Assembly (NCBI GenBank): GCA_947459185.1
Contig: CANHCU010000011.1
Span: forward strand, 1 to 52,295
Direction of reading: 5' to 3'
Length of the DNA stretch: 52,295 bases
Source of the DNA: Planctomycetaceae bacterium
GTDB lineage: Bacteria; Planctomycetota; Planctomycetia; Pirellulales; UBA1268
The position numbers and the translations under genes were made by a program. Each line of letters begins with the position of its first letter. Within the stretch, counting starts at the first letter, position 1. This document shows, piece by piece, positions 30,642 through 44,594 of this stretch. The notes below the pieces were generated by a model. It worked only from the letters and a program-made list of their open reading frames with translations, was not told the DNA's origin and made no database searches.

Positions 30642-33175
30642 ATGGTGCACAGCTTTGCAAGCCGTTGCCGGCCTATTGCGTGTGCGTTCGTGGCGCATGT
30701 TCTTTCGGCGTCTGCCGTATTGGCCGATCCGGTTTCGTTCAACCGAGACATCCGGCCGATCCTCTCGGACAACTGCTTCTCCTGCCACGGCCCCGATGCC
30801 AGCCACCGTCAGGCCGACCTCCGGCTCGATCTTCGGAACGACGCCATGTCAGCCGGCGCGATCGTGCCGGGCAAGCCCGCCGAAAGCACGCTCGTATCGC
30901 GGGTCAACGCGACCGACGCGGACGAACTGATGCCGCCCCCGGAGTCGCATAAGAAACTCGACGCGAAGCAGAAGGAACTGCTCGCACGGTGGATCGAGGA
31001 GGGGGCTGAATATCAGCAGCACTGGGCCTACGAAAAACCGGTCAAGGCCGAGGTGCCGGCCGGCTCGAGCGGCATCGATCATCTCGTCCGCAAGCGACTC
31101 GCGGCCATCGGCCTGCAGGTCTCTCCCGAGGCCGATCGTCGGACGCTCATCCGTCGGCTGTCATTTGACCTGCTCGGCCTGCCGCCCACTCCTGACGAGG
31201 TCGCGGCATTCGTCGCCGACACACGTCCGGATGCATACGTGATCCTAGTAGACAGGCTGCTCGCGAGTCCACACTACGGCGAGAAGATGGCGATCGGCTG
31301 GCTCGACGCCGTCCGCTTCGCCGACACGATCGGCTACCACAGCGACACACCGCGGAATGTCTGGCCTTATCGCGACTGGGTGATCAGGAGCTTCAACGAC
31401 AACCAGCCGTTCGACCAGTTCACGATCCATCAGGTGGCCGGCGACCTCGTGCCGGATGCGAGCCAGGAGACGCGGGTCGGCTCGGCGTTCAACCGTCTCC
31501 TGCTCACGACCGAGGAGGGGGGCGCGCAGCCCAAGGACTACGAGGCGCGGATGCTCACTGACCGCGTCCGCGCGATCGGTGCCGCGTGGCTCGGCCAGAC
31601 GACCGGTTGCGCGCAGTGCCACGACCACAAGTTCGATCCGTTCACGGCGCGTGATTTCTACGCACTCGGCGCCTTCTTTGCTGACATCAAGGAGCCGATC
31701 ATCGGCCATCCGGAGGATGGGATGATCGTCGGCACGCCCGAGGAGCATAAGCGGCTGGCGGAGCTCGACGCCGCCCTCGCCGAGGCGAAGAAAAAGTTCG
31801 ACGCGATCGTTTCGCAGCTCGATGCGGCCCAGCAGCAGTGGGAGGCCGACATCGTTGCCTACGGCGTGACAATGCCCGAGCTGGCCGCCGACTCCAAGGC
31901 GACGGATGCCGACAAGAACACCGCCAAGCAGGTTGCAGCCAGTCTCGCCAAGGAGCCGTCCAAGCGGGACGGCAACGACAAGAACAGGCTGCGGGATTAT
32001 TTCCGAGCGAAGGCCACGAAGCTCTTCCAGACGGAACGGGATGGCCTTGCGAAGGCCGATAAGGAACGCAAAGACTTCTACGACCCGCTGGCGAAATGCC
32101 TCGTCAGCGTCCATGCCGACTCGCCTCGGACCGTCCGCATCCTGCCCCGCGGCAACTGGATGGACGAGACGGGCGAGGTGGTGAAGCCGGCGTTCCCGGC
32201 CTTCCTGCCGCAGCCCACGATCGAGGGCCGCGAGCCGAACCGGCTCGACCTTGCGAGGTGGCTCGTCTCGCGCGACAACCCGCTCACGGCACGGGTCGTG
32301 ATGAACCGGCTCTGGAGGCAGTTCTTCGGGATGGGGCTCTCGAAGGTGCTCGACGATCTCGGGGCCCAGGGTGAACCGCCCGCCAACCCGGAACTGCTCG
32401 ACTGGCTGGCCTGCGAGTTCATGGATTCACAGTGGAACATGAAGCACATGGTCCGCACGATCGTCACGAGCGAGACCTACCGGCAGGCCTCCGTTGCGGC
32501 GCCTCAACTGGCGACCGCCGATCCCTACAACCGCGAACTGGCCAGGCAATCGGCCTTCCGCGTCGATGCCGAGTGTGTCCGCGACGCGGCGCTCTCGGTC
32601 TCCGGCCTGCTCGTCCGCACGATCGGTGGCCCGAGCGTGAAGCCCTACCAGCCCGAAGGGTACTGGGAGAACCTCAATTTTCCGGTGCGGACCTATCCGA
32701 ATGACACGGGAGACAAACAGTATCGTCGGGGCCTCTACACCTGGTGGCAGCGGTCGTTCCTCCACCCGAGCATGCTCGCCTTCGACGCGCCAAGCCGTGA
32801 GGAATGCTGTGCCGAGCGGAACCGGTCCAACATCCCGCAGCAGGCGCTCGTGCTCTTGAACGACCCCAGCTATGTCGAAGCGGCGCGGAGCCTGGCGGCG
32901 CGGATTCTGAAAGAATGCAACGGCTCCCCGGAGGAACGCGTAGCCTGGGCGTGGCGGCAGGTGCTGCAGCGGCTGCCGCGGGTCGAGGAAATGGAGACGG
33001 TGATGCCGCTCCTGCGAACGCACATCGACCACTACAAGGCCGATCCAGCAGCCGGGGAGGCACTGCTCAAGACAGGCCTGACGGCCGTGCCGGCTGACGT
33101 CGACAAGGCTGAGCTGGCTGCCTGGACCCACGTAGCCCGCGTCCTGCTGAATCTCCACGAAACGATCACGAGGCC

Positions 33176-33179
<4 letters not shown>
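30642..33179 (+). CDS. PSCyt1-DUF1549-DUF1553 protein, pair 1
   Basis: An 845-residue exported protein that opens the six-gene operon. The signal peptide (CRPIACAFVAHVLSASAVLA) is followed by PSCyt1 with CFSCH at 45-49 and the usual SFNRDIRPILSDN lead-in. DUF1549 (LIRRLSFDLLGLPPTPDEV, MAIGWLDAVRFADTIGYHSD) carries a second CXXCH, CAQCH at 323-327, followed by DHKFDP. Between DUF1549 and DUF1553 lies a charged, probably coiled-coil insert (LDAALAEAKKKFDAIVSQLD and onward) of about 130 residues. DUF1553 is clear (LARWLVSRDNPLTARVVMNR, FGMGLSKVLDDLGAQGEPP, ECCAERNRSNIPQQALVLLN). The start has AGGAG upstream; longer readings are unlikely. Its reaction is unknown; haem binding follows from CXXCH. 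Confidence 0.95.
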
Positions 33180-34611
<1,432 letters not shown>

Positions 34612-34615
<4 letters not shown>

Positions 34616-37008
34616 GTCGAACCTTCTCTGCACTGCTCTACACAGCCGTCGGAATGGCCGGACTCGTGGCGCCACGCCCCTCGGTGGCCGCCGATCAGAC
34701 TCCGTCGTTCACCCGCGACATTAAGGGGCTCCTGTCGAACCGCTGCGTGCGGTGCCATGGGCCGGACGCGGGATCGCGGCATGGCGGCGGCGACGACGGC
34801 CTGCGGCTCGACACGTTCGCGGGGGCCACGGCTGACCTGGGTGGCCATGCCGCGATCGTGCCGGGCAGACCGGACGCGAGTGAGATCATTGCAAGAATCA
34901 CCTCCGACGATCCCGACCTCGTGATGCCGCCGCCCGACGCCGGCGAGCGCCTGCCGGCGAAGCAGGTCGAACTGTTGAAACGATGGATCGCCGCCGGCGC
35001 GACCTACGAGCCGCACTGGGCATATGTTGCACCGACGAGGCCGCCGTTGCCGACGGTGAAGGACGCTGCCTGGCCGAAGAACGGCATCGACCGCTTCATT
35101 CTCGCGAGACTCGAGGCGGAGGGACTCACGCCGCAGCCCGAGGCCGACCGGGCAACGCTCGCCCGCCGGCTCGCGCTCGACCTGACGGGCCTGCCTCTCT
35201 CGCCCGACGAGATCGACGCTTTCGTAGCTGACACTGCTCCCGACGCGGTGGAAAAACTCGTTGACCGTCTGCTCGCCCACGACGGCTACGGCGAGCACAT
35301 GGCCCGGCAGTGGCTCGATCTGGCCCGCTATGCCGACAGCGCCGGCTATGCCGACGATCCACCGCGAACGATCTGGGGATGGCGCGACTGGGTGGTCAGA
35401 GCCTTCGATGCCAACATGCCGTTCGACCAGTTCACGCTTCGCCAGATCGCGGGTGACCTGCTGCCGAATGCGACGCTCGACGACAAGGTCGCCACCGGCT
35501 TCCATCGCAACACGCTCACCAACAGCGAGGGGGGCACGATCGACGAGGAGTTTCGCACGGTGGCGATCGTGGATAGGGTGAACACCACGATGAGCACCTG
35601 GATGGGCACGACGATCGCGTGCTGCCAGTGCCACGACCATAAATACGACCCGCTCTCGCAGCATGAATACTTTGGGCTCTACGCGATCCTCAACAACACG
35701 GCCGACACGGACCGCAAGGATGAGACCCCCGTCGTCCGGATTCCCTGGGGGCCGATCGATGCGCGACGGGCCGCGGTCGAACAGGAGATCGCCGAGATCG
35801 AGCGACAGCTCCCGCCGCCCGCCAAGGATGCGATTGAACCGCCGGAATTCAGGCCGGTCCGCGACCTCGTCAAGGGCCTACGAAAAAAGCTTGATGACGA
35901 GAAGCCTGCCTCCGTGCCGGTGCTCGAGGAGCTTGCGGGCGACAGGCGGCGGATCACGAAGCTTCAGCATCGCGGTAACTGGCAGGATCTGGGCCCCGTG
36001 GTGGCCGAGGGCGTGCCAGCCGTCTTTCCGCCACCGGAGGTGGGCGAGGGTGGACGGCTGGATCGGATGATGCTCGCAAAGTGGCTCGTGGATGCGAGGA
36101 ATCCGCTCACGTCCCGCGTGGTTGCCAACCGGCTCTGGGAGCGGCTCTTCGGCATCGGCATCGTCGCGACGAGCGAAGAGTTTGGCAGCCAGGGAGAACT
36201 GCCAAGCCATCCGGAACTGCTCGATTGGCTGGCATGCGAACTGGTCGATCGCGGTTGGGATACGAAGGCCGTCATGCGGCTGATGGTCACGAGTGCCGCC
36301 TACCGACAGACCTCCCGAGCCACTCCCGAACTCATCGCCCGTGATCCGGAGAACAGACTCGTCGCCTGTGGACCCCGCGTGCGGCTGTCGGCGGAGGTGG
36401 TCCGCGACCAGGCGCTCTTCGCGGCGGGACTGCTGTCGCGAAAAAAAGGGGGGCCGAGCGTGCAGCCCCCGCAGCCCAATCTTGGCTTGAGCGCGGCGTT
36501 CGGTGGCGGCATCGACTGGAAGACGAGCGACGGCGAGGACCGCTATCGCCGTGCCCTCTACACGACCTGGCGGCGTAGCAATCCCTATCCGTCGATGGCC
36601 ACGTTTGACGCGCCGAGTCGCGAGGTCTGCACAGTTCGCCGGCCGCGGACCAATACACCGCTGCAGGCGCTCGTCACGCTCAACGACCCGGTCTATGTCG
36701 AGGCGGCGCAGGCACTGGCCCGTCGCATGGTGCGAGAAGGGGGTTCGACGAGCCTGGAGCGGGCCGCTCGCGGCTTCCGGATCGTGCTCGCCCGGCAGCC
36801 GACTGCAGCCGAGATCGACCGGCTGGTCAGGCTGCATGACGATGCACTGGCGGGCTTCAAAAACGATCCCGACGATGCGAAGAAGATGGCGACCGATCCG
36901 CTCGGGCCGGTACCATCGGATCTGCCCGTAGCCCTCGACGATCTCGCCTCGTGGACCGTCGTCGCGAACGTGATTCTGAACCTCGATGAAACCTTCATGT
37001 GCCCGTGA
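34612..37008 (+). CDS. PSCyt1-DUF1549-DUF1553 protein, pair 2
   Basis: A 798-residue paralogue of the first gene of the operon. A signal peptide ends near residue 27 (PRPSVAADQ). PSCyt1 has CVRCH at 45-49; unlike the other two copies a Gly-Gly-Asp-Asp loop follows (GSRHGGGDDGLRLD). DUF1549 (LARRLALDLTGLPLSPDEI, MARQWLDLARYADSAGYADD) carries CCQCH at 337-341. The linker to DUF1553 is short. DUF1553 reads LAKWLVDARNPLTSRVVANR, GIGIVATSEEFGSQGELPSH and CTVRRPRTNTPLQALVTLND. It begins inside the stop of the preceding DUF1501 gene (ATGA). Same predicted location and unknown reaction as its paralogues. Confidence 0.95.
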
Positions 37009-37022
37009 CCGGAGAGCGATTC

Positions 37023-38471
37023 ATGGATCCGATCTTCGAACACAAGCTTCTGGCAACTCGTCGGCATCTCCTCGGCAGCATGGCTGGCGGCATCGGGGCG
37101 TTGGCGATGCACGATCTGCTCGCCGCTGGCACGGCGACGCCTGCGGCCGCGACCGACCCGATGGCGGCAAAACTGCCACCATTGCCCGCCAAGGCAAAGC
37201 GGATGATCGTGATCCACCTGACGGGCTCGCCGCCCCACCTCGACTTGTACGATCACAAGCCCGAACTTGTGAAGCACAGTGGCGAGGACTGCCCTGCCGA
37301 GACGATCGCAGGCAAGAAATTCGCCTTCACAAGCGGCACACCGAAGCTGCTCGGCACGCCGCGAAAATGGGTCCGCTGTGGCGAGAGCGGCATGGAACTT
37401 TCCGACGCAATCCCAAACCTGCACCGCGTGGCCGACAAGCTCTGCCTCGTGAAGAGTATGTTCACCGACCAGTTCAACCACGCACCGGCCGAGCTGATGG
37501 TCTACACAGGCAGTCCCCGCGCGGGCCGGCCGAGCCTCGGCAGCTGGGCGACCTACGGCCTCGGCAGCGAGAATGCCAACCTGCCTGGGTTCGTGGTGCT
37601 GATCTCGTCGGGTGTGCAGCCCAACGGCGGCACGAGTAGTTTTGGGTCGGGGTTCCTGCCGAGCGTCTACCAGGGGGTGCAGTGCCGCTCGAAGGGCGAT
37701 CCGGTGCTCTATGTGTCGGATCCGCCGGGTATGGACCGGGCGTTGCGGCGGGCCAGCCTCGACGCCCTCAGGGATTTGAATGAACTGCAGGCGAAGGAAC
37801 TCGGCAACCCCGAGACCGTCACGCGGATCGCGCAGTATGAACTGGCCTTCCGGATGCAGGCGAGCGTACCGGAGGTGATGGACATCTCTCGGGAGCCGCA
37901 GGAGGTGCTCGAGGCCTATGGTGCAAAGCCAGGCAGCCCGAGCCTGGCGAACAACTGCCTGCTGGCAAGACGGCTGGTCGAGGAGGGGGTGCGGTTCGTG
38001 CACCTCTTCGACTGGGGCTGGGATTTTCACGGCACCGGTCCGCAGGAGGACATCCGCGACGGGCTCACGAAGAAGGCCGCGACGTTCGATAAGCCTGTCG
38101 CCGCGCTGATCGAGGACTTGGAGCAGCGGGGACTGCTCGACGACACGCTGGTGCTCTGCACCGGCGAGTTTGGCCGGACGCCGTTCCGCGAGGGCCGCAC
38201 GGCGGGTGGCGGCATCCTGGGCCGCGACCACTATCCAGACTGCTATTCGGTCTGGATGGCTGGTGGCGGCGTGAAGCCGGGCTACGTCCACGGGGAGAGC
38301 GACGATCTCGGCTTCAAGGCGGCCCGCGACCAGGTGCACATCCACGATCTGCAGGCCACGATCCTCCATCTGCTCGGCTTCGATCACACGAAGCTGACCT
38401 ACCGCTTCCAGGGGCGGGATTTCAGGCTCACCGATGTTCACGGGCACGTGGTGAAGGAGATTCTCGCATGA
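37023..38471 (+). CDS. DUF1501 family Tat-exported protein, pair 2
   Basis: About 482 residues. The ATG at MDPIFEHKLL was chosen because GGAG lies eight bases upstream; it sits 14 bp after the previous stop, and the upstream GTG alternative overlaps that gene without a site. The Tat-type leader is TRRHLLGSMAGGIGALAM. DUF1501 motifs: RMIVIHLTGSPPHLDLYDHK, LVKSMFTDQFNHAPAELMVY, FLPSVYQGVQCRSKGDPVLY, GVRFVHLFDWGWDFHGTGPQ, VLCTGEFGRTPFREG, GRDHYPDC. The conserved DHHGG of the first copy is replaced here by DFHGTG, so metal ligands may differ. It overlaps the next gene by ATGA. Confidence 0.95.
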   Translation: MDPIFEHKLLATRRHLLGSMAGGIGALAMHDLLAAGTATPAAATDPMAAKLPPLPAKAKRMIVIHLTGSPPHLDLYDHKPELVKHSGEDCPAETIAGKKFAFTSGTPKLLGTPRKWVRCGESGMELSDAIPNLHRVADKLCLVKSMFTDQFNHAPAELMVYTGSPRAGRPSLGSWATYGLGSENANLPGFVVLISSGVQPNGGTSSFGSGFLPSVYQGVQCRSKGDPVLYVSDPPGMDRALRRASLDALRDLNELQAKELGNPETVTRIAQYELAFRMQASVPEVMDISREPQEVLEAYGAKPGSPSLANNCLLARRLVEEGVRFVHLFDWGWDFHGTGPQEDIRDGLTKKAATFDKPVAALIEDLEQRGLLDDTLVLCTGEFGRTPFREGRTAGGGILGRDHYPDCYSVWMAGGGVKPGYVHGESDDLGFKAARDQVHIHDLQATILHLLGFDHTKLTYRFQGRDFRLTDVHGHVVKEILA

Positions 38472-41400
38472 CGGCCGGGGCGATGTTCGTTGTGCAACGA
38501 CCAACGACGGCGAGTGGTTTCGTGCGCCAATCGACTGCACTGGTATTCGTTGTGGTCCTCTTCCACGGCTCGTTCGCCGCTGCGGACGCTCCCTCGCCGC
38601 GGTTCGACCGCGACATCCGGCCGATCCTCTCGGAGAACTGCTTCGCCTGCCACGGCCCGGGCAAGCAGGAGGCCGGCCTGCGGCTCGACTCGGCCGAGGA
38701 CGCCACGCGGGAACTCGACAGCGGGTCGCGGGCGATCGTGCCGGCAGACCTGAATGCCAGTGAGTTGGCTGCCCGTCTCGAGGCCACCGACGCCGATGTG
38801 GTCATGCCCCCACCGCACACCAACAAGACGTTGACTCCGGAACAAAAAGACCTGCTCAAACGGTGGATCGCCGCCGGTGCGGTCTACGAGAAGCATTGGG
38901 CCTTCCAGCCGATCGTGAGGCCGACGGTGCCCGCCGACGGCGAACCGGCGGCCACGAACCCGCTTGACCGCTTCCTTGAATCACGTCTCGCCACGGAGGG
39001 GCTACCCGTCAATACCGAAGCCGATAGGCCCACGCTCATCCGGCGGGTGACCTTCGCCCTCACCGGCCTGCCGCCGACGACCGCCGAAGTGGACGCCTTC
39101 GTCGCCGACAACGGGGGCGACGCCTACGAGAGGCTTGTCGACAGGCTCCTGACGAGTCCACGTCACGGCGAGGAGATGGCGAGGCATTGGCTCGACGTGG
39201 CACGTTATGCCGACACGCATGGCCTCCATCTCGACAACGAGCGGCAGATGTGGGCCTACCGCGACTGGGTCGTGAAGGCCTTCAACGAGAACATGCCTTT
39301 TGACCGTTTCACCGTTTGGCAACTCGCCGGCGACCTACTGCCGGAGGCGGCGGACGCTGCCTCCACCCGCGACCAGAAGGTCGCGACCGGCTTCAGTCGC
39401 TGCAACGTGACGACCAGCGAAGGCGGCTCCATCAACGAGGAACTGCTCTTTCGTTATGCCGTCGACCGCACCGCCACGATGACCAATGCCTGGATGGGGC
39501 TTACTGGCCAGTGCGCCGTGTGTCATAGCCACAAGTTCGATCCGATCTCGCATCAAGAGTTTTATTCGCTCTACGCGTTCTTCAATTCCGCTGCCGACCC
39601 CGGCTTCGACGGCAACAAGCTGCTCACCGCTCCCACACTCAGGCTGCCTACGGGCGAGCAGGAAACGCGACTGGCCGACCTCGACGCCCGGCTTCCGGGA
39701 CTGAAGGCGACGCTCGACGAGGTCGTCGGCGGCCTGTCATACGTCGATCCGGCGACGCTCGACCCGAAGCCGGAGCTGGTGAGGGCCGAGACGGTCTGGC
39801 TGGACGACGAATTTCCCCCCGCGGCCACGGTGAGAAGCGGGCCCGGTGGACCGCTTGCCTGGTTCGCGAGCACGATGCCGGGCGAAGTGCGCTCGGGTCA
39901 ACGGAGCCTCGAACGGACGGCGACCGGCATCGGCCAGGACTTTTACGAAAGCGGTGCCGAGCCGATCCTGATCCCGACCGGGGCCGAGATCTTCGCGAAC
40001 GTGTGGCTCGACCCCGCGTCGCCGCCCAAGGCTGTGATGCTGCAATTCCATACCGGCGGCTGGAAGCAACGCGCCGTCTGGGGCGATCCCTCCGTGATCG
40101 GCTGGGGCCGGCTGGGAACAGAATCGCTGGTCGCCATGGGCCCGCTTCCCGAGGCCGGGAAATGGGCACGCCTTACGGTCGCGGCCGACAAGCTCGGTCT
40201 CACCGGCGGCACGAAGGTGACTGGGTTTGCACTGACACAGTTCGACGGCCACGTGCGTTGGGATCTCGTGGGCATGTCGACGACCGATGACCCGACGGCC
40301 AACCCAACCAAGTCGTTGACCGCATGGTGGAAGGAGCGAACCGGCAAGGACAAGCTCGAAGACGTGCCCCAAACCCTCCGCGGCATCGTCAAGCAGGGGC
40401 AGGAGAAAACCACCAAGCCCGACGAAGTCGAACTCGTGCAGCTGCACTGGCTGACGAAGGTGTGGAGCGAGCAGCCGGATCGGCTCACACTCGCCGTCCG
40501 GGCGATCGAGGCCGCTCAGAAAGAACGCGACGAGGCTGATAAGGCGATCGTGCAGACATTTGTATTCAACGATCTGCCGGCGATGCGGGACAGCTTCGTG
40601 ATGATGCGTGGAGCGTATGACAAGCCCGGAGAAAAGGTCGAGCGAGCCACCCCTGCCTTTCTGCCGCCTCTGCCCATCGTGGAAGGCATCCCGCTCACGC
40701 GTCTCGACCTCGCGAAGTGGCTCGTGAGTCCCGAACACCCGCTCACGGCCCGTGTGACGGCCAATCGCCTCTGGCAGCAATTCTTTGGCGTCGGCCTCGT
40801 GAAGACGAGCGATGACTTTGGATCGCAAGGCGAGCCACCCAGCCATCCGGAACTCCTTGATTGGCTGGCAGCCGAATATCGGGAGAGCGGCTGGAACACC
40901 CGCGCCCTCGTGAAACGCCTCGTGACCAGCCGCGCGTTCCGGCGGTCGAGCGTTGTCGAATCGATGCAGCTTGCCCGTGATCCGGAGAACCGCCTGCTGG
41001 CACGCGGCCCGCGAATCCGTCTCGATGCCGAGCAGATCCGCGACCAGTCGCTGGCCGTCTCCGGCCTGCTCGTTCTCACGATGGGTGGCAGGGGCGTGAA
41101 GCCCTATCAGCCTGACAACATCTGGGAGCCGGTCGGGTTCGCGAGTTCCGATACCCGCAACTACAAGCGTGATGCCGGCGACGCGCTCTACCGCCGCAGC
41201 CTCTACACGTTTCTGAAGCGGACGGCCCCGCCCCCCTTCATGGTGAACTTCGACGCCCCCAATCGCGAACAGTTCTGCGCCCGCCGCGAACGCAGCAACA
41301 CGCCGCTCCAGGCGCTGCAGCTCATGAACGACACGCAGCACGTCGAGGCCGCGCGGGCCCTGGCGGCGCGGGCCCTCGCCGAGGCCCGTGGTGACGATGC

Positions 41401-41647
41401 CTCACGAACCGAGTGGCTCGTGCGCACCGTGCTCGCCCGCCGACCCGAGGCAGAAGAAGCTGCGGTGGTAATCGAAACGCTTGCATCGCACCGGGCCCGC
41501 TATGCCGCCGATATGGAAGCCGCCAGGAAGCTTGTCGCCCATGGTGAGACGAAGCCGCCGGAGTCGGTCGATTCCGGCGAACTGGCGGCATGGACGCTCG
41601 TGGCCAACATGCTGCTGAATCTCGACGAAACCCTCACGAGGAACTAA
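38468..41647 (+). CDS. PSCyt1-DUF1549-DUF1553 protein with beta-sandwich insert, pair 3
   Basis: A 1059-residue paralogue, about 210-260 residues longer than the other two. The leader (ALVFVVVLFHGSFAAADA) is followed by PSCyt1 with CFACH at 58-62, DUF1549 (LIRRVTFALTGLPPTTAEV, MARHWLDVARYADTHGLHLD) and CAVCH at 349-353. The extra length lies between DUF1549 and DUF1553: WLDDEFPPAATVRSGPGGPL, MLQFHTGGWKQRAVWGDPS, WARLTVAADKLGLTGGTKVT and FALTQFDGHVRWDLVGM look like a jelly-roll carbohydrate-binding-type module. DUF1553 closes the protein (LAKWLVSPEHPLTARVTANR, FCARRERSNTPLQALQLMND). It starts in the previous gene's stop (ATGA). The insert suggests a different target from its paralogues. Confidence 0.95.
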   Translation: MTAGAMFVVQRPTTASGFVRQSTALVFVVVLFHGSFAAADAPSPRFDRDIRPILSENCFACHGPGKQEAGLRLDSAEDATRELDSGSRAIVPADLNASELAARLEATDADVVMPPPHTNKTLTPEQKDLLKRWIAAGAVYEKHWAFQPIVRPTVPADGEPAATNPLDRFLESRLATEGLPVNTEADRPTLIRRVTFALTGLPPTTAEVDAFVADNGGDAYERLVDRLLTSPRHGEEMARHWLDVARYADTHGLHLDNERQMWAYRDWVVKAFNENMPFDRFTVWQLAGDLLPEAADAASTRDQKVATGFSRCNVTTSEGGSINEELLFRYAVDRTATMTNAWMGLTGQCAVCHSHKFDPISHQEFYSLYAFFNSAADPGFDGNKLLTAPTLRLPTGEQETRLADLDARLPGLKATLDEVVGGLSYVDPATLDPKPELVRAETVWLDDEFPPAATVRSGPGGPLAWFASTMPGEVRSGQRSLERTATGIGQDFYESGAEPILIPTGAEIFANVWLDPASPPKAVMLQFHTGGWKQRAVWGDPSVIGWGRLGTESLVAMGPLPEAGKWARLTVAADKLGLTGGTKVTGFALTQFDGHVRWDLVGMSTTDDPTANPTKSLTAWWKERTGKDKLEDVPQTLRGIVKQGQEKTTKPDEVELVQLHWLTKVWSEQPDRLTLAVRAIEAAQKERDEADKAIVQTFVFNDLPAMRDSFVMMRGAYDKPGEKVERATPAFLPPLPIVEGIPLTRLDLAKWLVSPEHPLTARVTANRLWQQFFGVGLVKTSDDFGSQGEPPSHPELLDWLAAEYRESGWNTRALVKRLVTSRAFRRSSVVESMQLARDPENRLLARGPRIRLDAEQIRDQSLAVSGLLVLTMGGRGVKPYQPDNIWEPVGFASSDTRNYKRDAGDALYRRSLYTFLKRTAPPPFMVNFDAPNREQFCARRERSNTPLQALQLMNDTQHVEAARALAARALAEARGDDASRTEWLVRTVLARRPEAEEAAVVIETLASHRARYAADMEAARKLVAHGETKPPESVDSGELAAWTLVANMLLNLDETLTRN

Positions 41648-41650
41648 GGC

Positions 41651-43159
<1,509 letters not shown>

Positions 43160-43208
43160 CGCAGGCCGCGGCTCGCCGTCGCGGCTCGCGACTGGGTATG
43201 CTGCCGCG

Positions 43209-44594
43209 ATGCCTTCATCACCTGTCACGCTCGTCTGGTTTCGTCACGACCTCCGGCTGGACGACAATCCTGCCCTAGCGGCTGCGGCTGCCCGCGGCGC
43301 AGTCGTGCCGGTGTTCATCTGGGCGCCGGAAGAGGAGACGCCGTGGGAGCCAGGGGCTGCCTCGCGGTGGTGGCTGCACCAGTCGCTGGGCAGACTCTCG
43401 GCGGCAGTCGAGAAGGCGGGCGCATCGCTCGTGATCCGCCGCGGACCCTCGCTCGACGCGCTGCGGACACTCGCCAGAGAATTCTCTGCCACGCATGTCG
43501 CCTGGAATCGGCGGTATGAGCCGGCCGTCATCCGCCGCGACACGGTGATCAAGAAGGCGCTTGCGGACGACGGGCTCGCCGTCGAGAGCCACAACGGCAG
43601 CCTGCTCTTCGAGCCGATGCACGTCGCCACGAAGGAGGGGAAGCCGTATCAGGTGTTCACGCCCTTCTGGCGGTCGCTGCTGGCCCGCGATGAGCCGGTC
43701 GAGCCGGTGGCAGCTCCCCAAAAGCTCCGCGCCGCTGCAGCGACCGGGAAGGCAGGTGGAAAAACGCTTTCAATCGACGCGCTCGGACTGTTGCCCGCGA
43801 TCGACTGGGCCGGCACGATGCGAACGACATGGACTCCCGGCGAGGAGGGTGCCCGGCAGCGACTGAAGGTCTTCCTCGGTCGTGGGGTCGCCGCCTACGG
43901 CACGGAACGCGACCGTCCCGATCACGAGGGCACCAGCGGGCTGAGCCCGCACCTCCACTTCGGTGAGATCTCGCCGCGGCGGGTCTGGCATGCCGTCCGC
44001 GAGGCCGTCGGCGGAACGCCCGCGGCCAGAATCACCGGCAGCCCTGAGGTCTACCTGCGAGAACTGGGTTGGCGGGAGTTTGCCAACCACCTGCTTTACC
44101 ACTTTCCGCACACGACCGACGCGCCGCTTCGCGCCGACTACGCGAGGTTTCCCTGGGCGAACGATCCCGTCGGTCTGCGGGCCTGGCAGCGGGGACGTAC
44201 CGGCTTTCCGATCGTCGATGCCGGCATGCGGCAACTCTGGGCCTCCGGCTGGATGCACAACCGCGTGCGGATGATCGTGGCGAGCTTTCTCGTCAAGGAT
44301 CTGCGGGTTAGCTGGCTGGAGGGGGCGAGGTGGTTCTGGGACACCCTCGTTGACGCGGATCTTGCCGCCAACACGCTCGGCTGGCAGTGGGCGGCCGGCT
44401 GCGGTGCCGATGCCGCCCCCTACTTTCGGATCTTCAATCCCACGAGTCAGGCGGAGAAATTCGATCCCGATCAGGCCTACGTGCGGCAGTGGGCCGGGCT
44501 CGGCCGCGACTATCCCGAACCGATCGTGGATCATGCCGCGGCACGAAAGCTCGCGCTCGAAGCGCTCAAGGTCGTGTCGGCCGGCAGGAAGTAG
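43209..44594 (+). CDS. phrB: Deoxyribodipyrimidine photo-lyase (class I)
   Basis: A 461-residue cytosolic DNA-repair flavoprotein that uses blue light to split pyrimidine dimers. The N-terminal photolyase domain opens TLVWFRHDLRLDDNPALAAA with the antenna-cofactor fold. The FAD/DNA-binding half has TSGLSPHLHFGEISPRRVW, YLRELGWREFANHLLYHFP, GFPIVDAGMRQLWASGWMHN, RVRMIVASFLVKDLRVSW, LADADLAANTLGWQWAAG-type residues and YFRIFNPTSQAEKFDPD, all of class I CPD photolyases. It follows the DUF1501 gene by 49 bp on the same strand and may receive read-through from the operon. Its stop codon lies in the first unit of a tandem repeat array. Confidence 0.96.
   Translation: MPSSPVTLVWFRHDLRLDDNPALAAAAARGAVVPVFIWAPEEETPWEPGAASRWWLHQSLGRLSAAVEKAGASLVIRRGPSLDALRTLAREFSATHVAWNRRYEPAVIRRDTVIKKALADDGLAVESHNGSLLFEPMHVATKEGKPYQVFTPFWRSLLARDEPVEPVAAPQKLRAAAATGKAGGKTLSIDALGLLPAIDWAGTMRTTWTPGEEGARQRLKVFLGRGVAAYGTERDRPDHEGTSGLSPHLHFGEISPRRVWHAVREAVGGTPAARITGSPEVYLRELGWREFANHLLYHFPHTTDAPLRADYARFPWANDPVGLRAWQRGRTGFPIVDAGMRQLWASGWMHNRVRMIVASFLVKDLRVSWLEGARWFWDTLVDADLAANTLGWQWAAGCGADAAPYFRIFNPTSQAEKFDPDQAYVRQWAGLGRDYPEPIVDHAAARKLALEALKVVSAGRK

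Noticed and set aside
36693..41341. Minus-strand frames of more than 500 codons opposite pairs 2 and 3
   Set aside because: No recognisable protein features, and they cross gene borders of the coherent plus-strand operon.
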